The position numbers were made by a program, and so were the translations under genes. Positions 33,602-41,469 of a DNA stretch of 64,000 nucleotides are shown here, piece by piece (position 1 is the stretch's first letter; every line of letters starts with the position of its first letter). Source of the DNA: Mycobacterium innocens (GTDB taxonomy: Bacteria; Actinomycetota; Actinomycetes; Mycobacteriales; Mycobacteriaceae); assembly GCF_900566055.1 (NCBI RefSeq), contig NZ_UPHQ01000256.1:1-64000 (forward strand). The letters are read 5' to 3'. Under the pieces are notes generated by a model. That model had not been told where the DNA came from and ran no database searches. It saw nothing but the letters and a program-made list of their open reading frames with translations.

Positions 33602-34511
33602 GTCACGCATTCTGCCGTACCGGCCGGTGACCGCTCCGCAGCACATATCATCCGCCAATCTTTTTGCTTGGTACGAGCGATCGCGTCGCGACCTGCCGTG
33701 GCGCCGGCCAGACGTCAGTCCCTGGCAGATTCTGCTGAGCGAGTTCATGTTGCAGCAGACTCCGGTGTCGCGGGTGCTCTCGATATGGCCGGACTGGGTG
33801 CGGCGTTGGCCCACCGCGTCGGCCACGGCCACGGCGACTGCCGCCGATGTGCTGCGGGCCTGGGGGAAGCTGGGCTATCCGAGGCGGGCGAAGCGGTTGC
33901 ACGAATGCGCCACCATCATCGCGCGGGACCACGGCGACGTGGTCCCCGACGACGTCGAAACCCTGTTGAGGCTGCCGGGTGTCGGTAGTTATACGGCACG
34001 CGCGGTGGCGTGTTTCGCGTACGGCCAGCGGGTGCCGGTGGTGGACACCAACGTGCGCCGGGTAGTGGCTCGTGCGGTACACGGGCACGCCGATGCGGGT
34101 GCGCCGTCGGCCGCCCGGGACCACGCCGACGTCCTGGCGATGCTGCCGAATCATGATTCGGCGCCACGCTTTTCGGTCGCCCTCATGGAGCTGGGTGCAA
34201 CGGTGTGCACGGCCCGGGCCCCGCGCTGCGGTTTGTGCCCGGTGAGCGGCTGCGCATGGCGGACCGCCGGATATCCCGCCGCGGATGGTCCGCCGCGGCG
34301 CGTGCAGGCGTATGCGGGAACCGACCGGCAGGTCCGCGGGCGGTTGCTAGATGTATTGCGCGCCAAGCGTTCTCCGGTGGTTCGCGCAGAACTCGACGTG
34401 GCCTGGCTCACTGATGCTGCGCAGCGCGACCGCGCGCTCGATTCGTTGCTTGCCGACGGCCTGGTGACCCGGACCCTCGACGGGCGGTTCGCGCTGGCCG
34501 GCGAGGAGTAG
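33600..34511 (+). CDS. mutY: A/G-specific adenine glycosylase MutY
   Basis: MutY removes adenine paired with 8-oxoguanine. The 303-residue protein has the helix-hairpin-helix LLRLPGVGSYTARAV near residue 125 with the catalytic Asp in VPVVDTNVRR about 20 residues later. The iron-sulfur loop is CTARAPRCGLCPVSGC: spacing C-x6-C-x2-C-x4-C, one residue shorter at the end than in E. coli but the same as in Rv3589. The C-terminal domain is shorter than the full NUDIX-like domain of E. coli MutY. Its start codon shares bases with that of canB. Confidence 0.93.
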   Translation: MSRILPYRPVTAPQHISSANLFAWYERSRRDLPWRRPDVSPWQILLSEFMLQQTPVSRVLSIWPDWVRRWPTASATATATAADVLRAWGKLGYPRRAKRLHECATIIARDHGDVVPDDVETLLRLPGVGSYTARAVACFAYGQRVPVVDTNVRRVVARAVHGHADAGAPSAARDHADVLAMLPNHDSAPRFSVALMELGATVCTARAPRCGLCPVSGCAWRTAGYPAADGPPRRVQAYAGTDRQVRGRLLDVLRAKRSPVVRAELDVAWLTDAAQRDRALDSLLADGLVTRTLDGRFALAGEE

Positions 34512-34679
34512 CTCGGTTAGCGCCGTATTGACCTTGCCCGCCTGGGACAAACGTCGGTTAACCGGTCGTGGGCCAAGGTCTTTCGCGGTGCGTCACGTTC
34601 CCGGCAGCCAAATGGTAAGGCGGCGCAGCTGTACGGGCGGTGCTGCTTCATCCCGCCGCGTCTGGCGGAGCTCGCCTTG

Positions 34680-34695
34680 TAAAAGATATGAGATT
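34680..34695 (+). promoter_or_regulatory. Candidate operator upstream of the dab operon
   Basis: TAAAAGATATGAGATT agrees at 13 of 16 positions with TAAGACATTTGAGATT at 41474-41489, inside the promoter of the winged-helix regulator. It sits in an AT-rich stretch (34678-34740) that is striking against the GC-rich surroundings. A TTGACA (34709-34714) a few bases later could be a -35 box. A -10 box is not clear. Confidence 0.45.
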
Positions 34696-34789
34696 TATTT
34701 CGTGAATTTTGACAGATGTATTAGATATCGCGTAGTTTGCTTCGCATGAACCTCAGACCTACCGCTGCCGGCACTGGCGGTGATGGCCG

Positions 34790-36352
34790 GTGAACGCCGT
34801 TCTCGTCGGTGCCTTGACGTTGCCCCTGCTCGCATCGCTGAGCGCGCTGCTGGCCGGTACGCGGCATCCACGCCTCGTCGGCCAATTGGGTGCCGCAGCC
34901 GCCGCCGCGGGCTTGGTTTCCGCATTGCTGATCGCGCTGCACGTAGCGGTCGACGGCCCCTTGTCGGCCGCCCTGCGGTCAGCGGGCGGCACCCTGATCG
35001 CCGAGCTAGGAGCCAACCGGCTCAGCGCGCTGCTGCTGGTGCTGGTGTACGGAGTAAGCACGGTCGTACAGGTTTTCGCGCTGCGCTACCTCGCCTGCGA
35101 CCGGCGATCGGGGTGGTTCACCGCCGGTACCGGCCTGCTCACTACGGCCTCCGCCGGCCTCATGACCTCGGGAACTCTGATCGGTCTGGCCGTCTCGTGG
35201 ACCGTGGCCGGTATCGCGCTGTGTCTGCTGCAGGCCACCTACTGGGAGCTGCCCGCCGCCCGAGACGGCGTGCTGCGGACGGCGACAGCGTTCCTGCTGG
35301 GCGATCTGGCGTTGTGGTCGGCGGTCGGCTTGATCACCATGCAATGGGGCAACGTCAGCCTGTTCGACCTCGGGCCCAACCCATTCGAGGGCCGGTCACC
35401 GGCCTTGTGGGCGGCAGCGGGTCTGATCGTGGTGGCGGCTCTGTCGCGCTCGGCGCAGCTTCCCTTCCATCGCTGGCTGCCGGCCACCCTGGCTGCGCCC
35501 ACACCCGTCTCGGCACTGCTGCACGCCGGTGTCGTCAACGCCGGCGGTGTGCTGCTGGTGCGGTTGAGCCCGATCGTCAGCGGATCGGCCATCGCCATGG
35601 GCCTGGCCTTCACCGCCGGGACACTCAGCATGCTCTACGGCGGGGTTGTGATGCTCACCAAGTCCGACATCAAGGGCTCGCTGGTGTATTCGACGATGGC
35701 CCAGATGGGCTTCATGATCTTGACCTGCGGGCTGGGCCTATCCGCAGCCGCGGTATTCCACCTGGTGGGCCACGGCTTCTACAAAGCCACCCTGTTCCTG
35801 TCGTCCGGCTCGGCGATAGCCAAGCGGCGCCAAAAGGCCGCTCGGCCACCGGCGCCGACGCCGACCCGGGCCCGCTGGGCGGCGATCCATGCCTCGGCGC
35901 TGCTGCTGCCGGCCGCCGCGCTGTATGCGGCCAGCAGCATCGTGCGCCTGCCGAACGTCGAGCACGGCTCGGCGCAGGTGCTGCTGGTCTTCACCTGGGC
36001 GACGGCCGCGGCGGCGTTGACGGGCTGGTTGGCACGGAGCCCGGGCGCACGGGCTGCTCTCATCGGAGCCGTCGCACTGCTCGTGGCGGCCATCGGATAT
36101 GTCGCGCTGGTCGGCGCGGTAACCGGATTACTGGCTCCCGATCTGCCCGCGGTCACCGTACCGTCCGCCTCGCCTGCGGGCATCGTCGCAGTCGCGGTCA
36201 TCCTTGCGGCACTGACCCTGCTGCCCCGGGCCCCGGCCAACGGCTGGTTCGGTCGACTGCAACGCGCCCTGTACGCGAAAGCGCTTGTCGCCGGCGATGT
36301 TCCGGCAGCCCGTCCACAACCGAACACGCAACTGACAGGAGCCCTCCAGTGA
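34790..36352 (+). CDS. dabB: DabB: proton-conducting membrane subunit of inorganic carbon transporter
   Basis: A 520-residue polytopic membrane protein of the NuoL/MrpA proton-channel family with about 14 helices. Hallmarks are the buried charged helix region SRSAQLPFHRWLPATLAAPTPVSALLHAGVV near residue 220, TKSDIKGSLVYSTMAQMGFM near 290, and FHLVGHGFYKATLFL near 325. Because it is followed by a DUF2309/DabA gene with a GTGA overlap, it is DabB of a DAB (MpsAB) system and not a complex I subunit. DabAB couples ion flow to CO2 hydration and traps bicarbonate in the cell. It starts with GTG. An AT-rich promoter region lies 50-110 bases upstream. Confidence 0.88.
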   Translation: MNAVLVGALTLPLLASLSALLAGTRHPRLVGQLGAAAAAAGLVSALLIALHVAVDGPLSAALRSAGGTLIAELGANRLSALLLVLVYGVSTVVQVFALRYLACDRRSGWFTAGTGLLTTASAGLMTSGTLIGLAVSWTVAGIALCLLQATYWELPAARDGVLRTATAFLLGDLALWSAVGLITMQWGNVSLFDLGPNPFEGRSPALWAAAGLIVVAALSRSAQLPFHRWLPATLAAPTPVSALLHAGVVNAGGVLLVRLSPIVSGSAIAMGLAFTAGTLSMLYGGVVMLTKSDIKGSLVYSTMAQMGFMILTCGLGLSAAAVFHLVGHGFYKATLFLSSGSAIAKRRQKAARPPAPTPTRARWAAIHASALLLPAAALYAASSIVRLPNVEHGSAQVLLVFTWATAAAALTGWLARSPGARAALIGAVALLVAAIGYVALVGAVTGLLAPDLPAVTVPSASPAGIVAVAVILAALTLLPRAPANGWFGRLQRALYAKALVAGDVPAARPQPNTQLTGALQ

Positions 36353-38955
36353 CCATCGTGGCTGACAACGTCTCGACCGAAACCCGGCGCGCGCAGTTAC
36401 GCAGCGACGTGAACCTGGCCGCCCGTGTGATACCCACCCACTACCCGCTGGAGACCTTTATCGCGGTCAACCCGCTGGCCGGGTTGGAGTCGATGCCCTT
36501 CGAGCAGGCGGTGCGCCGGGCCGGCGACCTCTACGGCAGCGCCGGCGTGCTGGACGAGACGACGTTCCGCGGCCTGTACCGCAGCGGACGGATCACCGAC
36601 GCCGATCTCGAGTCGACGCTGCGGCTGCGCTACCCCACATTGCTGGACGGCGAGCCCGTCCGGATGGGCACCCGCGTGGTGACACCTTCGCAATTGTTGC
36701 GCGGCGACCTGCTGCACGGCAGCTTGGCTCCGAAGCCGTTACGCCGCAACATGACTCGGGGCGAGCAGGTGGCACCACAGGTAGCCGGGCAGGTCGACGC
36801 CCAAGCCGCCAAATGGTGTGCGGCGTTCTTCGGATCGCCGGCAGCGGGCTGGCCGATGCCCGACCACCACTTGGGCTTTTACCGCGCCTGGCGGACATTG
36901 GCCCCCGGCGACCACAAGCTGAGCCGACGGGTGCGGGCCTCGCTGCGCAAGGTGCCCACCCGGGCCGACGACGCCGCGCTGCAAGCCCTGCGCCAGCTGG
37001 GCGTCGCCGACGACGACCGGATCACCTATTTGCAAGCCCACTTGACGCGGCTTCCGGGATGGGCTGCCCACGTCCGCTGGTCTGCCGAGCGCGCCACCGG
37101 TGTGGACCTACTGGACTACCTCGCCATGAGGCTGACGTACGAAGCAGTATTGCTGTCCCACAACACGTTCAGCGAGCCTGACGAGCCGGTGGCGGCTACC
37201 CGGCCGCGCATACCCTCAGCCCGCGAACGGGCCGCCGCGCTGGCCCGCGTATGGGGGCTGGACGAGGTAAGCGACACCGACTTGGGCGCTGCCGCAAGGG
37301 TTTTGTCGGCGTTGCCGGTTACTGCACGGCAGCTGGTGTGGCAGCAGGCCTACGAGGCGCACTATCGGGACGCGCTACTGCGAGCCTTGGCGGAAAATCC
37401 CCCGGCACCCGGGAATGGGCGCGCCGCTGCCCAGATCGTGTGCTGCATCGACACCCGATCCGAGGGGCTACGCCGCCACATCGAATTCCTCGGCGAATAC
37501 CAGACTTTCGGCTTCGCCGGCTTCTTCGCCGTCGCCATCCGGTTCACCAGCCTGCTCGGCGGATCGCCCAACGACCTGTGCCCGGTGCTGATCCGCCCCG
37601 AACATGAAGTCGTCGAAAGCCCGGTGCCGTCGGCTGCCGCTGCGGCGCAGCGGCAGCGCAACGGCAGCACGATCATGGCCGGCGCCGAAGCGGCATTTCA
37701 TGCCGCCAAGCAGGCGTTGATCGCCCCGTTCGCGTTGGCTGAGGCGGCCGGTTGGGCGGCCGGTCCGTGGGCGGCGGCCAAAACGCTGAGCCCGATGGGC
37801 AGCGGGAAACTACGGCGACGGCTACGCGATCGGCTGGCACCCCCGGCTCCTACCGTGCTGTCGATCAACGACACCGTCGCACTGGCCCATCGCGCCCTTT
37901 ACGCACAAGTCGCGCTCACCACCATGGGCCTCACGGGGGAATTCGCCCGGCTGGTCGTCCTGTGCGGGCACGGCAGCGTCACCGAGAACAACCCGTACCA
38001 GGCGGCGCTGGACTGCGGGGCCTGCGGCGGACAGGCCGGCGGGCCCAACGCCCGTACCGCTGCGGCGATCCTCAACGACGCCGACGTCCGGGCCGAATTG
38101 GGCGAGCTGGGAATCACGATTCCCGACGACACCTGGTTCGTCGCGGCGCAGCACGACACCGCTACCGACCTTGTGACGGTGTTGGACCAGCACCTGGTTC
38201 CGGATAGCCACCTACCGGACGTGCACCGGCTCATCGCGGATCTTCGGATCGCCGGCGCCGAGCTGGCCGCCGAGCGCTGCTCCGGGCTTCCCGGTGGCCC
38301 TGCCGACCCCGACCCGGGGCGCGCTGCCCGCCACGTCGCTCACCGATCCGTCGACTGGGCGCAGGTCTTTCCCGAGTGGGGCCTGGCCGGAAACGCGGCC
38401 TTCGTCGTCGCGCCCCGCGCGCTTACCCGCGGCATCGACTTGCGGCGACGGGTTTTCCTGCACTCCTACGAAGCCGACGTCGACGCCGGGGGCGGCGCGC
38501 TGGAGACCATCCTCACCGCACCGATGGTGGTCGCTCAGTGGATCAACTGCCAGTACTACTTCTCCACGGTGGCGCCGGAAATGTTCGGAGCCGGAACCAA
38601 GACCATCCACAACGTGGTCGGCGGCGTTGGTGTGCTCGCCGGACACGGCGGCGACCTTCAGCTGGGCCTGCCTCGACAGTCCCTTACCGACGGCCGGTCC
38701 TTCGGGCATGAACCCATGCGCCTGCTAACCGTCGTGCAAGCGCCGCTGCGGCGCATCGACATGGTCGTCGAGCGCAACCCCGTCCTGCAGCACCTGTTCG
38801 GCAACGACTGGGTGTGCCTGGTCGCCCGGGAAGGCCCCGACGACGGCTGGCAGCGCTGGACCCGCGGCGGTTGGCGGCGCTGGGAAACCACAGCAACCGC
38901 CGAAGACCACTACCCGACCGACCAGGAGGTAATGCCATGCCAACCAACGGCTTGA
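36349..38955 (+). CDS. dabA: DabA: zinc-containing catalytic subunit of inorganic carbon transporter (DUF2309)
   Basis: An 868-residue cytoplasmic protein of the DabA/MpsB family. The beta-carbonic-anhydrase-like zinc site is readable: Cys366 and Asp368 in CCIDTRSEG with Arg370, His541 in LCGHGSVTEN, and Cys556 in LDCGACGG. The His-to-Cys distance of 15 equals that in Halothiobacillus DabA2 (His524, Cys539) as I recall it. The family opening HYPLETFIAVNPLAGLE and C-terminal NCQYYFSTVAPEMFGAGTKTIHNVVG are typical. The GTG start overlaps the dabB stop, and the end overlaps the PII-like gene by 19 bases. All metal ligands are intact, so the enzyme should be active. Confidence 0.92.
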   Translation: MTIVADNVSTETRRAQLRSDVNLAARVIPTHYPLETFIAVNPLAGLESMPFEQAVRRAGDLYGSAGVLDETTFRGLYRSGRITDADLESTLRLRYPTLLDGEPVRMGTRVVTPSQLLRGDLLHGSLAPKPLRRNMTRGEQVAPQVAGQVDAQAAKWCAAFFGSPAAGWPMPDHHLGFYRAWRTLAPGDHKLSRRVRASLRKVPTRADDAALQALRQLGVADDDRITYLQAHLTRLPGWAAHVRWSAERATGVDLLDYLAMRLTYEAVLLSHNTFSEPDEPVAATRPRIPSARERAAALARVWGLDEVSDTDLGAAARVLSALPVTARQLVWQQAYEAHYRDALLRALAENPPAPGNGRAAAQIVCCIDTRSEGLRRHIEFLGEYQTFGFAGFFAVAIRFTSLLGGSPNDLCPVLIRPEHEVVESPVPSAAAAAQRQRNGSTIMAGAEAAFHAAKQALIAPFALAEAAGWAAGPWAAAKTLSPMGSGKLRRRLRDRLAPPAPTVLSINDTVALAHRALYAQVALTTMGLTGEFARLVVLCGHGSVTENNPYQAALDCGACGGQAGGPNARTAAAILNDADVRAELGELGITIPDDTWFVAAQHDTATDLVTVLDQHLVPDSHLPDVHRLIADLRIAGAELAAERCSGLPGGPADPDPGRAARHVAHRSVDWAQVFPEWGLAGNAAFVVAPRALTRGIDLRRRVFLHSYEADVDAGGGALETILTAPMVVAQWINCQYYFSTVAPEMFGAGTKTIHNVVGGVGVLAGHGGDLQLGLPRQSLTDGRSFGHEPMRLLTVVQAPLRRIDMVVERNPVLQHLFGNDWVCLVAREGPDDGWQRWTRGGWRRWETTATAEDHYPTDQEVMPCQPTA

Positions 38956-39260
38956 CCAAGATGACCAAGATCGAAGTGGTCGTCGCCGGAGAACACGCGT
39001 CCGCAGTCCGGGAGCAGTTCCACAGCGCCGGGGCAACCGGATTCACCAGCTTGTCCGGTGTCTCGGGGCTCGGCCATCACGGCTATCACCAGGGCCGGCT
39101 GCTCTTCAATCAACAGGCCGCGCTGGAGCTGCTGATCACCGTCGTCCCGGACGCCAAATCCGAGGCATTGATCGCCGGACTGCGCCGCCTGCTCGAGGGG
39201 TCGCCCGGGGTCATGTTCGTCACCGACACCTACGTCAGCCGACCCGAGTACTTCAGCTAG
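38937..39260 (+). CDS. PII-like signalling protein of the dab operon
   Basis: A 107-residue protein with the ferredoxin-like fold of PII proteins: strand TKIEVVVAGEHASAVREQF, a short T-loop region GVSGLGHHGYHQGRLLFNQQ, a second strand ELLITVVPDAKSEALIAGLRRLLE, and the C-terminal GVMFVTDTYVSRPEYFS. The T-loop lacks the uridylylated tyrosine region of classical GlnB. Related proteins (CPII, SbtB) sit next to bicarbonate transporters or carboxysome genes and bind adenine nucleotides or bicarbonate. The ATG at 38937 has a strong AGGAGG six bases upstream. By position it should regulate DabAB. Confidence 0.85.
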   Translation: MPTNGLTKMTKIEVVVAGEHASAVREQFHSAGATGFTSLSGVSGLGHHGYHQGRLLFNQQAALELLITVVPDAKSEALIAGLRRLLEGSPGVMFVTDTYVSRPEYFS

Positions 39261-39293
39261 CCCCCACCAAGCCCCAAAAGAAAGGAAACCATC

Positions 39294-39908
39294 ATGTCCA
39301 ACCCGTCAATCGCCTGGCAGCGCCTGCAAGCCGGAAACCAACGTTTCTACGCCACCCTGCGGTCGAAGCAGAAGGCCGGCGCCAAGGACCACTCGCCCGT
39401 CGCAGTGGTCTTTCGCTGCGCAGATGCCGACACGGCGAGCGAGGTGGTGCTCGGTCAAAGCTGGGGCTCACTCATCGACATCAGCACCTGGGGACACGTC
39501 ATCGACACCGGCGTACTGGCCACCGTCGAGTACGCGGTCGGCACCCTCAAGACACCGCTGATCGTCATTCTCGGCCATGAACACTGCGCCGCAATGGAGA
39601 CCGCGCTCGAGGCCTGGAACAACGTCACCATTCCGGAGGGCGCTGCTCGCACAGTCGTCGAACAGGCGATATCGTCGCTCGCCCGGCAGGACGCAAACAT
39701 CAACAGTGCCGACGAGCTGTCGGCCGCCCACGTGGTGCACACCGGTGTCTCGCTGCTACACAAGTCAGCGGTGATCGCCAAGGCCGTGGATAGCGGACAG
39801 TCGGCGATCGTGTGCCTGGCCAGCAATGCCCACGACGGTGGGCTGCGGGCGTGCGCTACGTTCGGCGACGTCGACGACGGCGACTCGGCGCTGTTGGAGT
39901 GCGTCTAA
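39294..39908 (+). CDS. Beta-carbonic anhydrase homologue with altered active site
   Basis: A 204-residue protein clearly related to canB of this window (TWGHVIDTGVLATVEYAVGTL versus TAGHVIDSAVLGSIEYAVTVL). The zinc ligands Cys42 (RCADAD), His95 and Cys98 (LGHEHCAA) and Asp44 are kept, but the arginine of the C-x-D-x-R motif is Asp46, and the nearby VVRTAGH is ISTWGH. The Asp-Arg dyad that holds the active site open is therefore lost. It is the fourth gene of the dab operon, with AAAGGAAACC before the ATG. It might be a bicarbonate sensor or an unusual enzyme. No signal peptide is present. Confidence 0.85.
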   Translation: MSNPSIAWQRLQAGNQRFYATLRSKQKAGAKDHSPVAVVFRCADADTASEVVLGQSWGSLIDISTWGHVIDTGVLATVEYAVGTLKTPLIVILGHEHCAAMETALEAWNNVTIPEGAARTVVEQAISSLARQDANINSADELSAAHVVHTGVSLLHKSAVIAKAVDSGQSAIVCLASNAHDGGLRACATFGDVDDGDSALLECV

Positions 39909-39916
39909 CCCGTGAG

Positions 39917-39953
39917 GTGCTAGCCCGTCGCGAGTTCGCGGCCGGGCTAGCAC
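39917..39953 (+). terminator. Hairpin at the end of the dab operon
   Basis: Perfect 11-base arms (GTGCTAGCCCG) at 39917-39927 and 39943-39953 enclose a 15-base loop, eight bases after the stop of the fourth dab gene. No T-run follows, which is common for mycobacterial terminators. It would separate the dab operon from the gene at 40331. Confidence 0.65.
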
Positions 39954-40330
39954 CCCCGGCGAGGAGGGGTTCGCGTGCCGCGGCGCCAGCGGTCGGGTGA
40001 TGCCGTAGAAGTTGCGGCGCACCGCGCGCGGGCGGGCAACTATGCCGGGGCAGTGGTCGCGAATGGGCCCCATGCACGGCAAAGAGCGCCAGGTGGCGCC
40101 GGCGTTCGCCGACACGCTTGGCGCGCATGGTCTTCGCGCCGGACGGGATCGACACCAATCAGTTCGGAACCGCCGAGGTGGCCAGGCCGTTAGCGCCGAT
40201 GGCGACGGCCCGTCTTACCGGCCTCCCACTTCCCCACTCATAGCAAACTCATATGAATTTCCATTGATGAAAAATACTTCGGGTATATAGCTTTTGCATT
40301 GGGGAGTGGCGCACACCGGAGGAAGGGCAC
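39954..40330. other. Intergenic stretch with AT-rich promoter region
   Basis: The first 280 bases are GC-rich with overlapping short open frames that I do not believe. The last 100 bases are AT-rich: a motif AAACTCATATGAATTT at 40245-40260, whose inverse (ATATGAG core) resembles the candidate operators at 34680 and 41474, then TATATA at 40284-40289 as a possible -10 box, and a ribosome site GGAGGAAGGG before the ATG of the next gene. Confidence 0.45.
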
Positions 40331-41101
40331 ATGGATCTCGACCGCATCACCAACCCGTTGAGGTTGGCCAAAGGCCCTCACCAGCCCGGAACGGGCGCCG
40401 GCTGCGCCATGAACGTCATCTCATACATCAACGGCGACTCGAAGATCACCGACTACCCGGCATGCTCGGCCCGCCCGTTGGCCGCGTTCGTCCAATCGTG
40501 CAATGACCTGCTGGCCGGTCCGGGCGGTTACCTGACGCCCGAAAACAGCATTATCGCCCTCGACCTGGGCTGGCAGACGGTGGGAACCGCCGGGGTTTCC
40601 CGCCGGGTCGTCCATGCCTGGGTGGCCGAGCTGTTGACCAGTCCGACCTGGGGACTCGTCCGATACGCCAAAATCACCACAATCAAGGCGATCGCCGATA
40701 TCGCCGAACTGCACCGGCGCGTTGCGCGAGGCACTATGCCGTCGCTCGCCAGTTGGCATACCGCGTACGACATTGCGATGGGCGAAGCCAATGCCTTCGT
40801 CCCCGCGTCGAATCCCGCCGGGTTCTATGCCCTGCAGGCGGCACACCAGTCGACCGAGCTCGTCGAAGATCGCCGCCAGGCGACACTGGACGCCGTCACC
40901 GGCAGCGCCCTGCGCGCCCACATGCTCGGTACCGGAATTGACTCGCCGATCCGATACGCCCAGTTCACCTCCGAGGCGATCCAGTCATGGCGCCGTCTGG
41001 CCGGGCTACCCCAACCCAAGCGGGCAGCGCGGCATCAGCTCGCTGGCGCCGAAACGAGACGAAAGGACCGTGCCCGACGCCTTGCCCGGACGTCGGCATG
41101 A
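40331..41101 (+). CDS. Conserved actinobacterial protein of unknown function
   Basis: A 256-residue soluble protein. The opening AKGPHQPGTGAGCAMNVISY followed by GDSKITDYPACSARPLAAFV resembles a small family of actinobacterial and phage-associated proteins that begin with GxGCxMN and a DxPxCSxxxL stretch; no function is known to me. Cysteines at the GAGCAM and PACSARP positions could bind a metal or an Fe-S cluster. The C-terminal 40 residues are basic (RRKDRARRLARTSA). It has a strong ribosome site (GGAGGAAGGG). It lies between the dab operon and the winged-helix regulator, with a related upstream motif. Confidence 0.7.
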   Translation: MDLDRITNPLRLAKGPHQPGTGAGCAMNVISYINGDSKITDYPACSARPLAAFVQSCNDLLAGPGGYLTPENSIIALDLGWQTVGTAGVSRRVVHAWVAELLTSPTWGLVRYAKITTIKAIADIAELHRRVARGTMPSLASWHTAYDIAMGEANAFVPASNPAGFYALQAAHQSTELVEDRRQATLDAVTGSALRAHMLGTGIDSPIRYAQFTSEAIQSWRRLAGLPQPKRAARHQLAGAETRRKDRARRLARTSA

Positions 41102-41139
41102 CGCACCGGCGCGGCGGTCAACCGGTCACGCCAAGGCGT

Positions 41140-41463
41140 TCAGGACAAAGCCGTAACGAGCTCACCCACGGTATGGCTGGCTTCGAGTGGGTGGCGTAGC
41201 CGACCCTGCGGATTGAGCTCGTACACGTTGCGACGACCAACCTTGGACTTGATGAGGTAGCCCTCCTCGGTCAGGTCGGTCAATATCGCCTGCACCGAAC
41301 GCTCGGTGATGCCGATTCGCAACGCCAGCTCGCGAGCTGTCAGGGGCTCGCCGGTCGACACGCACAGCAGCACATGGGCATGGTTCGTCAGGAAGGTCCA
41401 AGTTCGGTCGGGAGCTTCGACAGCAGGTTGGGCGGCCGCGCTCCGTTTTTCGGCAGCGTCCAT
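41140..41463 (-). CDS. Small winged-helix (MarR/ArsR-like) regulator
   Basis: A 107-residue DNA-binding protein from the ATG at 41463. The helix-turn-helix is LTARELALRIGITERSVQAI (recognition helix ITERSVQAILTDLTE), and the wing is GYLIKSKVGRRNVYELN. I prefer 41463 to the ATG at 41481, because TATAAT (41475-41470) lies six bases upstream of it, as expected of a leaderless message, and the upstream ATG would overlap the promoter. It has no obvious sensor domain. Its promoter contains a 16-base motif also found upstream of the dab operon. It is a good candidate for the dab regulator. Confidence 0.78.
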   Translation of the reverse strand: MDAAEKRSAAAQPAVEAPDRTWTFLTNHAHVLLCVSTGEPLTARELALRIGITERSVQAILTDLTEEGYLIKSKVGRRNVYELNPQGRLRHPLEASHTVGELVTALS

Positions 41464-41469
41464 TCCCTC

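Noticed and set aside
34780..36348. Extension of the dabA frame upstream to 34780
   Set aside because: It overlaps dabB in another frame and is Arg-rich without likeness; the GTG at 36349 overlaps the dabB stop as expected for coupled genes.
37441..37458. Carbonic-anhydrase motif CIDTR taken as a separate enzyme domain
   Set aside because: The motif is the zinc site of the DabA family itself, with the matching His541 and Cys556 further down the same protein.
40012..40290. Short plus-strand open frames between the dab operon and the 256-residue protein
   Set aside because: No ribosome site, no family pattern, and several overlapping frames of similar length; typical of GC-rich spacer.
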